A stretch of 57,228 nucleotides of DNA from an uncultured Thermomicrobiales bacterium (GCA_902806415.1 CADCWN010000015.1:1-57228); one strand, 5' to 3'. Positions 18,738 to 27,552 are shown, counted from the first letter of the stretch. Notes: generated by a model from the letters alone, not told the origin. Made by a program: numbers and translations.

Positions 18738-18822
18738 CTAATCGCTGCGATTGCTTCCCCACACGTTGTACCGCACGCCGTATGCCGAAGCCGCCCGCGC
18801 AATCCGGGCGATTTCCGCGCTC

Positions 18823-18831
18823 AGGGTAGCA
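18823..18831 (-). promoter_or_regulatory. Possible extended -10 box of gap
   Basis: Minus strand TGCTACCCT, leader about 118 bases. The 337-base divergent gap 18705-19041 otherwise holds only this and the S9-peptidase promoter. Confidence 0.3.
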
Positions 18832-18954
18832 TATCCGCGCGGCGCTCGCGTGGGGGTGCCAAGAAAGGGCGAGGCGAGAAGCGCGCTGGGCGGGAAGTTA
18901 CAACCACCCGCCACACGTATCGACCATGCCCTACGGAGAATGCCCCTCCCCATA

Positions 18955-18983
18955 TTGACACCCCCACTCCAGCGCCGCACAAT
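18955..18983 (+). promoter_or_regulatory. Promoter of the S9 peptidase gene
   Basis: Perfect TTGACA (18955-18960), a 17-base spacer and CACAAT (18978-18983), about 58 bases before the ATG. This is the only textbook -35 seen in the window. Confidence 0.7.
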
Positions 18984-19041
18984 GGGCGTGCGATACCGGC
19001 GATCGGCTAGACAAGCGAGGCGGATAGAGGAGCGAGCAGCG

Positions 19042-20895
19042 ATGGCTGACGCGGCAATGGCACGCCCTGATCCCGATGGGGGCGGGGGGGATGATGAGCT
19101 TGAAGCGACGGTCAGCCGCCTGGCGCGGATCGGGGGTTGCCGCGATGCCAGCCTCGCGCCCGACGCCACCGAACTCGCCTTCGTCGCCGACCTGACGGGC
19201 AGCCCGCAGGTCTGGACCATCCCGTTCGCCGGGGGCTTCCCGATCCAGGTGACGGCGCTCGATGAGCAGGTTGGCGGGGTCCACTGGTCGCCGACCGGCG
19301 ACTGGCTCGCCTTCAGCGCCGCGCCCGGCGGTGGCATGAATGAGCAGATCTATCTCGTTCGCCCGGATGGCTCCGGGCTGCGCCGCCTCACCGATGGCGA
19401 CGCGGCGACGAACACCCTCGCCGGTTGGACCCCCGATGGCGCGGCGCTGCGCGTCAGCTCGAATCGGCGCGACGGCGCGGCGCTCGATCCGTACCTGCTC
19501 GATCCGGTCACCGGCGCATGGCGACTCCTGCGCGCGGCGACCGGGCGCTCGTCGCTCCTCGATCTCAGCCGCGACGGTCGCCTCGCGATCGAGTCGCGCC
19601 TGCTCAGTCGGGGCGATAACGACCTTTACCTGCTCGACCTGGAGCGAGGGGGTGAAGCATTGCTGACGCCGCACAGCGGCCCCGGCACCTTCGCCAACGC
19701 CCGCTTCTCACCCGATGGGCGGGCGGTCTACCTCATCTCCAACGGCGACCGCGATCTCCTCGCCCTCGGTCGAATCACCCTGGATGACGCGGGGCGACCC
19801 GCCCCGCTCAGTATCCTCGCGGAACGCCCCGACGCGGAACTGGATGAGCTGGCCCTCAGCGACGACGGCGCGACGATCGCCTTGCTCTGGAACGTCGCCG
19901 GGCGCAGCGAACTCGCGTTCTATGACACCGCCAGCGGCGCGACCGTTGGCGGGACAATCCTGCCGGGCGAGGTGGCCCGGGGGCTGCACTTCACGCGCGA
20001 TGGTCGCCACCTGGCGCTGACCATCAGCGGCGCGACCGCGCCGCACGATATCTGGCTCCTCGATCGCGCGGGCGGAGCATCACGCCAGCTGACACGCACC
20101 CCGCACCCCGGCACCGACCTCGGCGCGCTCGTCCGGCCCGAAATCGCCCGTTTCCCGGCGCACGATGGGATTGAACTGAGCGGCTGGCTCTACCGCCCGC
20201 GCGGAGCCGACGCACCCGGCCCGATCGTCCTCGACTTCCACGGCGGGCCGGAGGCCCAGGCGCGCCCCTACTTCAACGCCACCTATCAGGCGCTGCTAGC
20301 GCGCGGGATCGGCGTCTTCGCCCCCAACGTACGCGGCTCCTCCGGCTTCGGCAAGCGCTTCGTCAACCTCGATAACGGCGCGCTGCGCCACGATGCCGTC
20401 CGCGACATCGTGGCCTGCGCGGATTATGTCACCGAAATCGGTGCCGCCGATCCCGCGCGCGTCGGGATCATGGGCGGCTCCTACGGCGGCTACATGACGA
20501 TGGCTGGGCTGGCCGACTACCCCGAGCGTTTCGCCGCCGGGGCGAATCTCTACGGCGTCGTCAACTTCGCGACCTTCTTCGCCCACACCGAGCCGTGGAT
20601 GGCGGCGATCTCGAAGGTCGAGTACGGCGACCCCGACACCGAGGCCGGGCTATTGCGCGACCTCTCGCCCATCCACCGGCTCGACCGCGTTACCGCGCCG
20701 ACGATCGTCCTGCACGGTGCGAACGACACCAATGTGCCGGTCGTCGAGGCCGAGCAGGTCGTGGTGGGACTGCGCGAGCGGGGTATCCCGGTCGAGTATA
20801 TCCTCTTCCCGGACGAAGGCCACGGCTTCCGCACGGCCGCCAACCGCATCTTCGCCGCGACGGCGATCGTGCGCTGGTTCGCCGCGTACTTGTAG
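19042..20895 (+). CDS. S9 family peptidase (acylaminoacyl-peptidase / prolyl-oligopeptidase type)
   Basis: 617 aa serine peptidase with an N-terminal beta-propeller (PD40-like repeats such as VHWSPTGDWLAFSA, RFSPDGRAVYLIS) and a C-terminal alpha/beta hydrolase. The triad is visible: Ser480 in GGSYGGYM, Asp562 in GANDTNVPV and His594 in DEGHGFR. PRGADAPGPIVLDFHGGPEAQ starts the catalytic domain. It should trim short peptides in the cytoplasm; no signal peptide. ATG at 19042 follows AGGAGCGAG and a TTGACA promoter; the long in-frame extension upstream overlaps that promoter and is rejected. Confidence 0.93.
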   Translation: MADAAMARPDPDGGGGDDELEATVSRLARIGGCRDASLAPDATELAFVADLTGSPQVWTIPFAGGFPIQVTALDEQVGGVHWSPTGDWLAFSAAPGGGMNEQIYLVRPDGSGLRRLTDGDAATNTLAGWTPDGAALRVSSNRRDGAALDPYLLDPVTGAWRLLRAATGRSSLLDLSRDGRLAIESRLLSRGDNDLYLLDLERGGEALLTPHSGPGTFANARFSPDGRAVYLISNGDRDLLALGRITLDDAGRPAPLSILAERPDAELDELALSDDGATIALLWNVAGRSELAFYDTASGATVGGTILPGEVARGLHFTRDGRHLALTISGATAPHDIWLLDRAGGASRQLTRTPHPGTDLGALVRPEIARFPAHDGIELSGWLYRPRGADAPGPIVLDFHGGPEAQARPYFNATYQALLARGIGVFAPNVRGSSGFGKRFVNLDNGALRHDAVRDIVACADYVTEIGAADPARVGIMGGSYGGYMTMAGLADYPERFAAGANLYGVVNFATFFAHTEPWMAAISKVEYGDPDTEAGLLRDLSPIHRLDRVTAPTIVLHGANDTNVPVVEAEQVVVGLRERGIPVEYILFPDEGHGFRTAANRIFAATAIVRWFAAYL

Positions 20896-21068
20896 GTCAA
20901 CGGTCGTGCCCGGTACGCCGACGTAGGACGCTGCCCCCATCTCCTCGCGGCGAATTTGTTCATCTCTGAGGCGGGAAAAGCGAACCGCCGCTGGCACCCG
21001 AGTAGGCTGCATATGCGGTGGTACGCCAATATCGGTGGGTAGGGGGGGAATACGGGGAGGGCGGCACG

Positions 21069-21374
21069 ATGGTGGCGATGATCGAGCAACAACGGGAGGC
21101 GCTAGCGGTACTCTGCGAGCGGTTCGGTGTGCGCAGACTCGACCTCTTCGGTTCGGCGGTGGTCGGGCACTTCGATCCGGCGACGAGTGACCTCGATTTT
21201 GTGGCCGAGTTTGCTGGGGCTGAAGAACCGGGCTATGCGCGACGCTACATCGAGTTTGTTGAGGCGCTGGAGGAGCTCTTCCAACGCCCCGTCGATCTGC
21301 TGACTGAGCGGATGATCGGTGATCGGCACTTCCGCGAGACAATCGAACGGACACGTCGGCGGGTATATGAATAG
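21069..21374 (+). CDS. mntA: MntA-like nucleotidyltransferase antitoxin
   Basis: 101 aa minimal nucleotidyltransferase. FGSAVVGHFDPATSDLDFVAEF gives the GS...DxD catalytic motif (Gly28-Ser29, Asp41, Asp43) with one more spacer residue than the commonest form. In characterised type VII modules MntA adds AMP groups to the HEPN toxin and so disables it. GGGAGGG lies seven bases before the ATG. The last eight bases overlap the following HEPN gene, the usual coupled order. Confidence 0.9.
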   Translation: MVAMIEQQREALAVLCERFGVRRLDLFGSAVVGHFDPATSDLDFVAEFAGAEEPGYARRYIEFVEALEELFQRPVDLLTERMIGDRHFRETIERTRRRVYE

Positions 21375-21714
21375 GATAGCGCGCGCACGGCTTCTTGACG
21401 CGCTCGGGGCGTGCCGGGCGATAGGCGACTTTGTGCAAGGGTACACCTTCGCAGAGTACGAGGGGAATCTGCTGCTACGCTCGGCTGTGGAGCGCCAATT
21501 TGAGATCGTCGGCGAGGCGCTACGGCGCGCCGAGAGCGCCGACGGGAGCGTCGGTACCCATGTGTCGCATCTCCGGCAGATCGTCGGTCTGCGGAACCGC
21601 CTCATCCACGGCTACGATGTGGTCGACCAACAGATCGTCTGGTCGGTCGTCCGGGATGAGTTGCCGGCGTTGATCGAGGAACTTATGACTGCCCTGGCGG
21701 ACGCCGATGTGTAG
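21367..21714 (+). CDS. hepT: HepT-like HEPN toxin
   Basis: 115 aa all-helical HEPN protein. The RNase motif is R-x4-H-x-Y: Arg76, His81 and Tyr83 in LRNRLIHGYDVV, where the tyrosine is the residue AMPylated by MntA in the known systems. QFEIVGEALRR and the VGLRNRLIHGY block are typical of HepT/DUF86. It is expected to cleave RNA (tRNA ends in studied cases) when not modified. The ATG at 21367 overlaps mntA by eight bases. A short stem with six Us follows. Confidence 0.92.
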   Translation: MNRIARARLLDALGACRAIGDFVQGYTFAEYEGNLLLRSAVERQFEIVGEALRRAESADGSVGTHVSHLRQIVGLRNRLIHGYDVVDQQIVWSVVRDELPALIEELMTALADADV

Positions 21715-21778
21715 GCACATGCTCGTGCCCCCAAGCGCGACGGCACGCCGATCAGCCTGGACGAGCAGCGGCAATCCA

Positions 21779-21797
21779 GGCGCAACGCCAATTTTTT
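21779..21797 (+). terminator. Intrinsic terminator after mntA-hepT
   Basis: Short stem GGCG-CAA-CGCC followed by AA and six Ts, 65 bases after the hepT stop. A wider GCAAC/GTTGC pairing is also possible. It lies between the convergent hepT and the YhhQ-like gene. Confidence 0.55.
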
Positions 21798-21812
21798 GTT
21801 GCAAAATGGAAG

Positions 21813-22598
21813 CTAATCCCCCGCCACGCCCCCGCCCGGCAACTCGCGCCGGGAATGATCGGCGATCGAGAACTTGAAGGGGTTGAAATCGGTCCTGGTG
21901 TCGAAGTGATCGACGCCCTCGGCGCGCTTCAGCCAGCCGACGATCGCGTAGGTGAATGGGGTCGCCAGCGTCTCGTAGAGGACTTTCGAGACGATCCCGA
22001 AGCTGATGATCTTCCAGATGTCGGCGATCGGCAGGACCCCGGCGAAAGCGATGAAGCAGAAGGCTGTCGTGTCGATCGACTGCCCGATCAGGGTCGAGCC
22101 AATCGTGCGGGTCCAGAGGAAACGCCCGCCGGTCAGCACCTTCAACTTCGCCAGGACGAAGCTGTTGCAGAATTCGCCGAGGAAGAAGGCGGTGATGCTG
22201 CCGAGGACGATGCGCGGTGCCTGCCCGAGAATCGTCCGGTAGGCTTCCTGCCCGCCCTAGTTGGGATCGCCCGGCAGCAGGCCGACAAGGGTGTAGATCA
22301 GCGCCATGAAGATCAGCGCGCCGAAGCCGGTCCAGATGACCCGGCGCGAGCGCGCGTAGCCATAGACCTCGGTGAGGATGTCGCCGAAGATATAGCTGAT
22401 CGCGAAGATCAGGATGTCGCCGCCCGCCAGCCACGGGCCGATCTGCACCGGCTTCGCCACGACCGTGTTGCTGACCAGCAGGATCACGACGAAGCCGACC
22501 ATGATCAGGTCATAGTAGCGATACGGTGTTGCGGGGCGCGCGGCGCGCGGATCGGCGGCGACGGACGGTGCGGCGGCGTGGGCGCGATCGTTGCTCAT
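21813..22598 (-). pseudogene. yhhQ: Queuosine-precursor transporter (YhhQ/VUT family) interrupted by one amber codon
   Basis: Membrane transporter for queuosine precursors, total reading frame 262 codons. The first 113 residues (YYDLIMVGFVVILLVSNTVV, GGDILIFAISYIFGDILTEVYGYARSR) end at TAG 22257-22259. The same frame continues without shift as GGQEAYRTILGQAPRIVLGS, AFFLGEFCNSFVLAKLK, WTRTIGSTLIGQSIDT to 21813. Homologues have no break here and often a Trp at this place, so TGG-to-TAG is the simplest explanation. The rest is undamaged, suggesting a very recent mutation, a sequencing error or readthrough. GAGGGA precedes the ATG. Confidence 0.88.
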
Positions 22599-22679
22599 CT
22601 CTGTCCCTCATCAAGTGGCGCGCGGCGAGTTATCAGCCCCACAGTATAGGGGCGCACAGCCTTTCCCACCCAGCGCCGC

Positions 22680-23585
22680 TCAGCCGATCAGCTCGCGCAA
22701 GACCGGCCAGGCCGAGCGGCGCATCCAGGTGGCGAGCAATGGCGCGGTCGCGACGAGGGCGATCAGCCCGACGTAGAGGGCGATGTCGAGCGCGACGATC
22801 GGGCGCAGCGCGCCGTTGAACGTCGGCCAGCCGAACCGCTGAAGCCAGAAGATCCCGAACTGCGCGGCGATCGCCAGCAGCGGCACATATGGGCGCTGCT
22901 TCAGCGGCACCACCCAGGCGGCGAAGGTGGCGAGCGCGGTCAGCGCCAGCGCCGAGCCGAGGGCGACGAGCACCGTCCGCTCCCGAAACGGCGGCGCGAG
23001 GATCAGCAACCATGCCTGAATCAGCGGCAGCGGCAGGAGCGCCAGCCCGCTGAACGACGACGCGTGCCGCCCGATCGTCACCGCCGCCCCGACGCTCACG
23101 ATCGTCGCGGCCAGCATCAGCAGCCACGCGATCGCCAGGGGGGCGACCACCACCAGATCCGGGTCGCCGTTAATCTGCACGATGACCTGACCACGGATAA
23201 TCGCGGCGGGCAGGAAGAGCGCGAGGATCGGGATCAGCACGACGCCGGGGTGACTCCAGGCCGGATAATCGGTCAGATGGGCGGCGAGTGTGCCGAGCGC
23301 CAGGAGGACCAGCAGGCCGCCGAGGAGCACACCGACGGGCAGGCGCGGGATAAGGGGCAAGGTTCCGGCACAGGCCAGCAGTGCCAGCGCGGCCAGGATC
23401 GCGGGCAGCGCGGCCGCGAGACCGAGGATCCAGAAGTCGGTCCCGAAGGTCGGATTGGGCACCGGTTCGGTCGGCGTGGCACCATGTGGCGACCCGGCGA
23501 GCAGCGTGTCCGACGCTATCTCCCGATCGTCGTAGTCCGCGCGCGCGGGCTCGGGTACGATACGCCGCGCCGTCACCATCCCCAT
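22680..23585 (-). CDS. Polytopic membrane protein of unknown function
   Basis: About 301 aa with roughly nine hydrophobic segments (for example WILGLAAALPAILAALALLA, VLLGGLLVLLALGTLA, GLIALVATAPLLATWM) after a 40-residue charged N-terminus. No domain recognised. The start is uncertain: ATGs at 23585 and 23579 or a GTG at 23624 are possible; 23585 is used because GTTCGGGG precedes it. It is divergent from the mscS-nadD pair and downstream of a CGCTATACT promoter word. A transporter or a glycosyltransferase-like membrane domain cannot be told apart. Confidence 0.6.
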   Translation of the reverse strand: MGMVTARRIVPEPARADYDDREIASDTLLAGSPHGATPTEPVPNPTFGTDFWILGLAAALPAILAALALLACAGTLPLIPRLPVGVLLGGLLVLLALGTLAAHLTDYPAWSHPGVVLIPILALFLPAAIIRGQVIVQINGDPDLVVVAPLAIAWLLMLAATIVSVGAAVTIGRHASSFSGLALLPLPLIQAWLLILAPPFRERTVLVALGSALALTALATFAAWVVPLKQRPYVPLLAIAAQFGIFWLQRFGWPTFNGALRPIVALDIALYVGLIALVATAPLLATWMRRSAWPVLRELIG

Positions 23586-23643
23586 CCCCGAACTACGGCA
23601 CCGCGCCCCACCTCGCGCCTGCACGGCACTGCGGGGCGGGGAG

Positions 23644-23652
23644 AGTATAGCG
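23644..23652 (-). promoter_or_regulatory. Extended -10-like box of the membrane-protein gene
   Basis: Minus strand CGCTATACT, about 60 bases before the chosen ATG and 20 before the alternative GTG. Confidence 0.35.
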
Positions 23653-23703
23653 CATGGACGAGGGGATCGCGGCCTGGGGTATGCCCGCTATCGCCCTGCG
23701 CAG

Positions 23704-23709
23704 TATAAT
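23704..23709 (+). promoter_or_regulatory. -10 box of the mscS-nadD pair
   Basis: Perfect TATAAT, 33 bases before the TTG start. No -35 recognised. Confidence 0.45.
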
Positions 23710-23742
23710 CCCCCACCGTGCGACAGCGAGAGGGGCGAAGGA

Positions 23743-24579
23743 TTGATCGAGGCGTTGCGCGAATTCTGGGAGAGCTTCCGCACCGGACTGCTGAACGGGC
23801 TCCCCGGCGGCAATGATCTGGCGCGCTTCCTGATCCAGTTGCTGAAGATCGCGGTCATCGGCGCGATCGCCCTCACGGTCGCCCGGCGGGTGAAGGCGTG
23901 GTCCGGCCGTCTGCTCGGTCGGGCGGGGCTCGCCCCCAACGTCATCGCCCTGCTCGGCAACGCCGGCTTCGCCCTGGCCCTCATCCTCGGGGTTTCCTGG
24001 CTCCTCGCCGCCCTCGGCGCGACCTGGACCGCCGTCCTGGCCTCACTGAGCGCAATCACCGTGGCGGTCGGCCTCGCCTTGCAGGATGTGCTGAAGAACT
24101 TCGTCGCGGGGATCTATCTCCTGATCGAGCAGCCGTTCAAGATCGGCGACCAGATCACCGTCAAAGGGGTCAGCGGCGAGGTCGAAGGGGTGGACATCCG
24201 CACCACGACCCTGCGCACCGAGGGGGGGATGCGCGTGCTGGTGCCGAACAACGTTGTCCTCACCGAAGTCGTCACCAACCACAGCGCCTACGACACCCGC
24301 CTGGTCGCGCTCCAGCTCGCCGATACCGGGGCCAATTTTCAGGATATCAGCCGCCTCGTCAACGAGGCGCTGGCCCCGTTCCCGGCGATCGTGCAGGTCC
24401 CCGCGCCGCGCGTGACCATCCAGAAAGCCACCGACGAGCAGGCGACGATCGGCCTCGAATACTGGCAACGTGGTGAGGGTGCGGCCCTGCCGGAAGTGCT
24501 CTCGCGCCTGAAAGCGTCGTTCCCCGACGCGACGATCACCGTCACGGCGCGGGACGGCGTCAAGGTCGGCGCGACATGA
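23743..24579 (+). CDS. Small-conductance mechanosensitive channel (MscS family)
   Basis: 278 aa. Two or three N-terminal membrane helices lead to the pore helix and beta domain (SLSAITVAVGLALQDVLKNFVAGIYLLIEQPFKIGDQI), with GEVEGVDIRTTTLRTEGGMRVLVPNNVVLTEVVTNHS, the MscS signature. The C-terminal alpha/beta vestibule is complete. It should release osmolytes on hypo-osmotic shock. The start is a TTG at 23743, preceded by GAAGGA and a TATAAT box. It overlaps nadD by four bases (ATGA). Confidence 0.93.
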   Translation: MIEALREFWESFRTGLLNGLPGGNDLARFLIQLLKIAVIGAIALTVARRVKAWSGRLLGRAGLAPNVIALLGNAGFALALILGVSWLLAALGATWTAVLASLSAITVAVGLALQDVLKNFVAGIYLLIEQPFKIGDQITVKGVSGEVEGVDIRTTTLRTEGGMRVLVPNNVVLTEVVTNHSAYDTRLVALQLADTGANFQDISRLVNEALAPFPAIVQVPAPRVTIQKATDEQATIGLEYWQRGEGAALPEVLSRLKASFPDATITVTARDGVKVGAT

Positions 24580-25223
24580 GCGAGTGGCACCCCGGTCCCG
24601 CACCGCGCCGGATCGGGATCTACGGCGGCACATTCGATCCGGTCCACCACGGCCACCTCGTCGCGGCGTCCGAAGTCAGCGCCGCCTTGCGCCTCGACTA
24701 CCTGGTCTTCATGCCCGCCGGGCGGCCACCCCACAAGCGCGACCTGGCGATCACCGGCGCGGCGCATCGCGTGCGGATGCTCGAATTGGCGATCACCGGG
24801 CGGGCGCAGTTCGCCCTCTCGACCCTCGACCTCGCGCCCGATCGCCCTTCTTACACCGCCGATTTGCTGGCACAACTGCGCGGGGTCTGGGGTGCGGCGC
24901 ACGATCTCTTCTTCGTGATGGGGGAAGATTCGCTGCGCGACTTCCCCATGTGGCACGCCCCCGAGCGGATCGCCACGTTCGCGCAACTGGTCGTCGTCAC
25001 CCGCCCGAACGTGACGGTCGATCTCGGCGCGGTCATCCACGCCGTCCCGACCCTCGCCGGGCGCATTTACCCGGTCAGTATCCCGCAGCTCGATATCGCC
25101 TCGCACGACCTCCGCGAGCGGGTCGCCGCCGCCCGCCCGATTGCCTACCAGGTGCCGGGCGCGGTGGAACGCTACATCCGCGACGCAGGGCTCTATCAGA
25201 CCGCTGACCAGCTAGCCCGCTGA
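24576..25223 (+). CDS. nadD: Nicotinate-nucleotide adenylyltransferase
   Basis: NAD biosynthesis: adenylates nicotinate mononucleotide. 215 aa. GGTFDP at 17-22 and the HxGH site in HHGHLVAASE (His24-His27), FMPAGRPPHK, MLELAI, FVMGEDSLRDFPMWHAPERIA, and the C-terminal ASHDLRERVAAARPIAYQVPGAVERYI, the family ISST/S-x-x-LRxR box. It overlaps the MscS gene by four bases and so is translationally coupled to it. The usual rsfS or proA neighbours are absent. The 223-base stretch 25224-25446 that follows holds no feature I can support apart from weak heptamer-like repeats at the nadD stop. Confidence 0.95.
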   Translation: MSEWHPGPAPRRIGIYGGTFDPVHHGHLVAASEVSAALRLDYLVFMPAGRPPHKRDLAITGAAHRVRMLELAITGRAQFALSTLDLAPDRPSYTADLLAQLRGVWGAAHDLFFVMGEDSLRDFPMWHAPERIATFAQLVVVTRPNVTVDLGAVIHAVPTLAGRIYPVSIPQLDIASHDLRERVAAARPIAYQVPGAVERYIRDAGLYQTADQLAR

Positions 25224-25446
25224 TTACAGGCGCTGGGGATTGTCGTAGCGGGTGAACAGATGGCCGGGCGTGCGCGGCGACCGAGTCGGGCCGCACGCGC
25301 CCGTATGCCCATTCCTGTTCTCGAGTGCCAGAGCGGCGTCCCGGCTTGCCATTCCGTCGCATCGCGCCGGTCGGGTATCCGTCACAACCCGGCATACGAG
25401 CAGTTACCGAGCGTCGATTTGCTCACCGCATACCAGGGAGTCGTTC

Positions 25447-25833
25447 ATGACCATCGCGTTCAATCACACCATCATCGCCGCGCGAGACCGGCACGAGTCG
25501 GCGGCGTTCTTCACGAAACTCTTCGGACTCCCCGAGCCGACGCTGTGGGGGCCGTTCGCGATCGTGACGCTCGATCACGGCGTGTTCGTCCAGTTCGCCG
25601 AGCCGGGGGGCTCCGACATCCAGATGCAGCACTACGCCTTCCTTGTCGACGACGCCAGCTTCGACGCGATTTACGGGCGCATTCTTGACGCCGCGATCGA
25701 CCATGCGGCCGATCCGCAGGGGACCATGCCCGGCCAGATCAACACCAATCACGGCGGGCGAGGTGTCTACTTCCGCGACCCGGCGGGGCACGGCATGGAA
25801 ATCATCACGCGCCCATACGGTTCGCCCGATTGA
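25447..25833 (+). CDS. VOC family (glyoxalase/dioxygenase fold) protein
   Basis: 128 aa, a single VOC module pair. FNHTIIAARDRHESAAFFTKLFGL opens it with a potential metal His, HYAFLVDD lies in the middle and VYFRDPAGHGMEIITRPYG ends it with the usual acidic ligand. It could be a glyoxalase-like lyase, a dioxygenase or a drug-binding protein; nothing in the context decides. The ATG at 25447 follows CAGGGAG. Confidence 0.88.
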   Translation: MTIAFNHTIIAARDRHESAAFFTKLFGLPEPTLWGPFAIVTLDHGVFVQFAEPGGSDIQMQHYAFLVDDASFDAIYGRILDAAIDHAADPQGTMPGQINTNHGGRGVYFRDPAGHGMEIITRPYGSPD

Positions 25834-25853
25834 TCCCTGGCGGCGATTCCCCA

Positions 25854-25970
25854 TTAGCGCGGCTGGGCAAGCAGCCGAACCAACCAGATCAGGACGAAGA
25901 CGATACAGGCCAACACCGCCAGCGCGACGCAGATCACGAGAGCCCCCAGCAACAGCGCGAGCGCGCTCAT
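25854..25970 (-). CDS. Small single-pass membrane protein (38 aa)
   Basis: A short open frame of 38 codons, MSALALLLGALVICVALAV and onward, is almost entirely one hydrophobic helix ending in a basic tail (WLVRLLAQPR). AAGGGGAGGG immediately precedes the ATG, a very strong ribosome-binding site, which is the main reason to believe it. It fills the otherwise empty gap between the VOC gene (convergent) and the APH-like gene (same strand, 107 bases further on). Function unknown; small membrane proteins of this size often modulate transporters or envelope stress responses. Confidence 0.5.
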   Translation of the reverse strand: MSALALLLGALVICVALAVLACIVFVLIWLVRLLAQPR

Positions 25971-26077
25971 CCCTCCCCTTCTCTCCTTGTCCAACGCGAC
26001 ATCTCTGTGAGGCGTGGGTATGCCCTTCTACGCGAAGTATCGGGCAGTGGCGACGAACTGTCTCCCCACCACCGCGA

Positions 26078-27034
26078 CTACCCGAACAGGATCGGCGGCA
26101 GCCCCAGCGCTGTGCAGCTCCGCGCGGTATCAGCATGGTGGCGCGCGGTAGGCTGCGCGTATTCGAGGCACCACAGCAGTTGCAGGACGGTTCGCCGCTC
26201 CGTCTCGGTCGCAGTTAATGGGCGGCCTCCACCATAGGCTGACCAGAACGGATCGCCAGTCATCCCCTGCCAGAGGGTGAGGCGGGCGAGGTCGGACTCC
26301 GGGTTGCCCGCCCAGGCGCTATCGAAGTCGAGGAGGCCGCTGAGTCGCCAGCGCTCGGTGCGCGCGTCCAACGCGAGGAGCAAGTTCGTCGGGTTGAGAT
26401 CTTCGTGGCTCAGGCAGGGAGCGGGCGCTTCAGCGAAGAGTTCCCGCCGTTCCTCGATCACTCTGCGGAAGAGCGCGCGGTGCCGACCATCGGCGATCCG
26501 CCGGTCGGCACGCGCGGCCAGCGCGGCGGCATAGGGTTGGCCGTCGAGGACCATGCCGTCTGCGCCGATCTCGCCGCAAGACGGGAAGGTGATGGTGTGG
26601 AGGGCGGCGACCGCGCGCCCCAACTCCGCCCAGGCATCGCGCCGCGCCGCCGACGTCCAGCGTTGGCGCGCGACGTACCATGGCACGCCCAGGAGCGCGG
26701 TCATAATCGCGTAGCGCCAGCGAGAGTCGCGGTACGAGACATCTTGCGCCAACGGCTCGGGGACCGGCACGGCGGTGCGGGCGCGCACGAGGCGGAGGAT
26801 CGCGGCGGTGCGCTCGAACGGGCAGGCGAGCGGCGCGGCGGGACCGGCGAGTTTGATCGCGATCGGGAACGACGGGCGGGTCAGCGTGGCGATGACGACC
26901 GCGTAATCCCGCCGCCGCCGCACGACGCACTGCTCCACCTCCCGGCACGCGGAGCCGAACACGGTGCGGCACAGCCCGCCCAATTCACCAAGCTCACCCG
27001 CCGACAGCGGCGCGGTCGGTTCCCCATCCGTCAT
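26078..27034 (-). CDS. Aminoglycoside-phosphotransferase-fold kinase
   Basis: 318 aa APH/choline-kinase-like phosphotransferase. Lys61 in IAIKLAG is the likely ATP lysine. The Brenner motif is LSHEDLNPTNLLL (His210, Asp212, Asn217) and the metal Asp follows in LLDFDSA (Asp236/Asp238). The substrate is unknown; many such genes in non-pathogens phosphorylate sugars or metabolites rather than antibiotics. The ATG at 27034 lies inside a degenerate heptamer-repeat tract, so no separate ribosome-binding site is clear (AGGTGAC units precede it). Confidence 0.88.
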   Translation of the reverse strand: MTDGEPTAPLSAGELGELGGLCRTVFGSACREVEQCVVRRRRDYAVVIATLTRPSFPIAIKLAGPAAPLACPFERTAAILRLVRARTAVPVPEPLAQDVSYRDSRWRYAIMTALLGVPWYVARQRWTSAARRDAWAELGRAVAALHTITFPSCGEIGADGMVLDGQPYAAALAARADRRIADGRHRALFRRVIEERRELFAEAPAPCLSHEDLNPTNLLLALDARTERWRLSGLLDFDSAWAGNPESDLARLTLWQGMTGDPFWSAYGGGRPLTATETERRTVLQLLWCLEYAQPTARHHADTARSCTALGLPPILFG

Positions 27035-27050
27035 CGGTCACTTGTCACCT
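27023..27050 (-). repeat. Single-arm heptamer repeat covering the APH-like start codon
   Basis: On the minus strand: AGGTGAC-AAGTGAC-CGATGAC-GGATGGG. The ATG start is within the third unit. No partner arm seen. Gap between two minus-strand genes. Confidence 0.5.
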
Positions 27051-27153
27051 GTTGGCCCGCGAAGCGGCGCGCTACCCTCCAGACAGATCCCCCGGTGCCG
27101 CTGGCAGAGAGGCGAGGGTCCATCACCATCAATGTTCTCTAGCTGCGTCGGTA

Positions 27154-27552
27154 TCACGGTCGCCACTGCACCCACTGCCCACCCGCGCGCGTGAACCACT
27201 CGTAGGTGCGATTCGCGAGTATTTGCGCTGGATCGGCGACAAGTTGGGTGATTGCCTCGGCGTAGTCGCTCGCCGCCAGCCCAATCCCTTTGTCAAGGGT
27301 GAGGATACCGCCATGCGGCTGCGGTTCCCGCCAGAGCCCGGACCATACGATCCAGCCCTCATGCAAGGCGCGGTAGTCGCGCCGGTTGTGCGTCACGATC
27401 GTCCAGCCTCGCTCGGTTGCGTAGAGCAACTGATCAGCATCCCAACGCCCCAATCGCCGCTCGACAACCGTTGTCCGCGCCGAATGTCCCGCCGTGACGA
27501 GAAAACCTGCTACGGCGATCGGCATATCCTCATCGAGGTAGAAGAAGGCCAT
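27154..27552 (-). CDS. DUF5615 PIN-like toxin candidate
   Basis: 132 aa. FYLDEDMPIAVAGFLVTAGH at the start and TVVERRLGRWDADQLLYATERGWTIVTHNRRDYRAL match the Mut7-C/PIN-like DUF5615 family (acidic residues at LDED, D in DADQ, N-x-RD). These are usually the toxin, a presumed nuclease, of a pair with a DUF433 protein. The ATG at 27552 shares one base with the TGA of the upstream gene (TGATG), so translation is coupled; a TTG one codon earlier is an alternative. Confidence 0.85.
   Translation of the reverse strand: MAFFYLDEDMPIAVAGFLVTAGHSARTTVVERRLGRWDADQLLYATERGWTIVTHNRRDYRALHEGWIVWSGLWREPQPHGGILTLDKGIGLAASDYAEAITQLVADPAQILANRTYEWFTRAGGQWVQWRP

Noticed and set aside
25198-25226. ACCGCTG-like repeats at the nadD stop resembling the 9.1-kb heptamer
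   Set aside because: Only two or three degenerate units; not counted with the family although it may be a decayed member.
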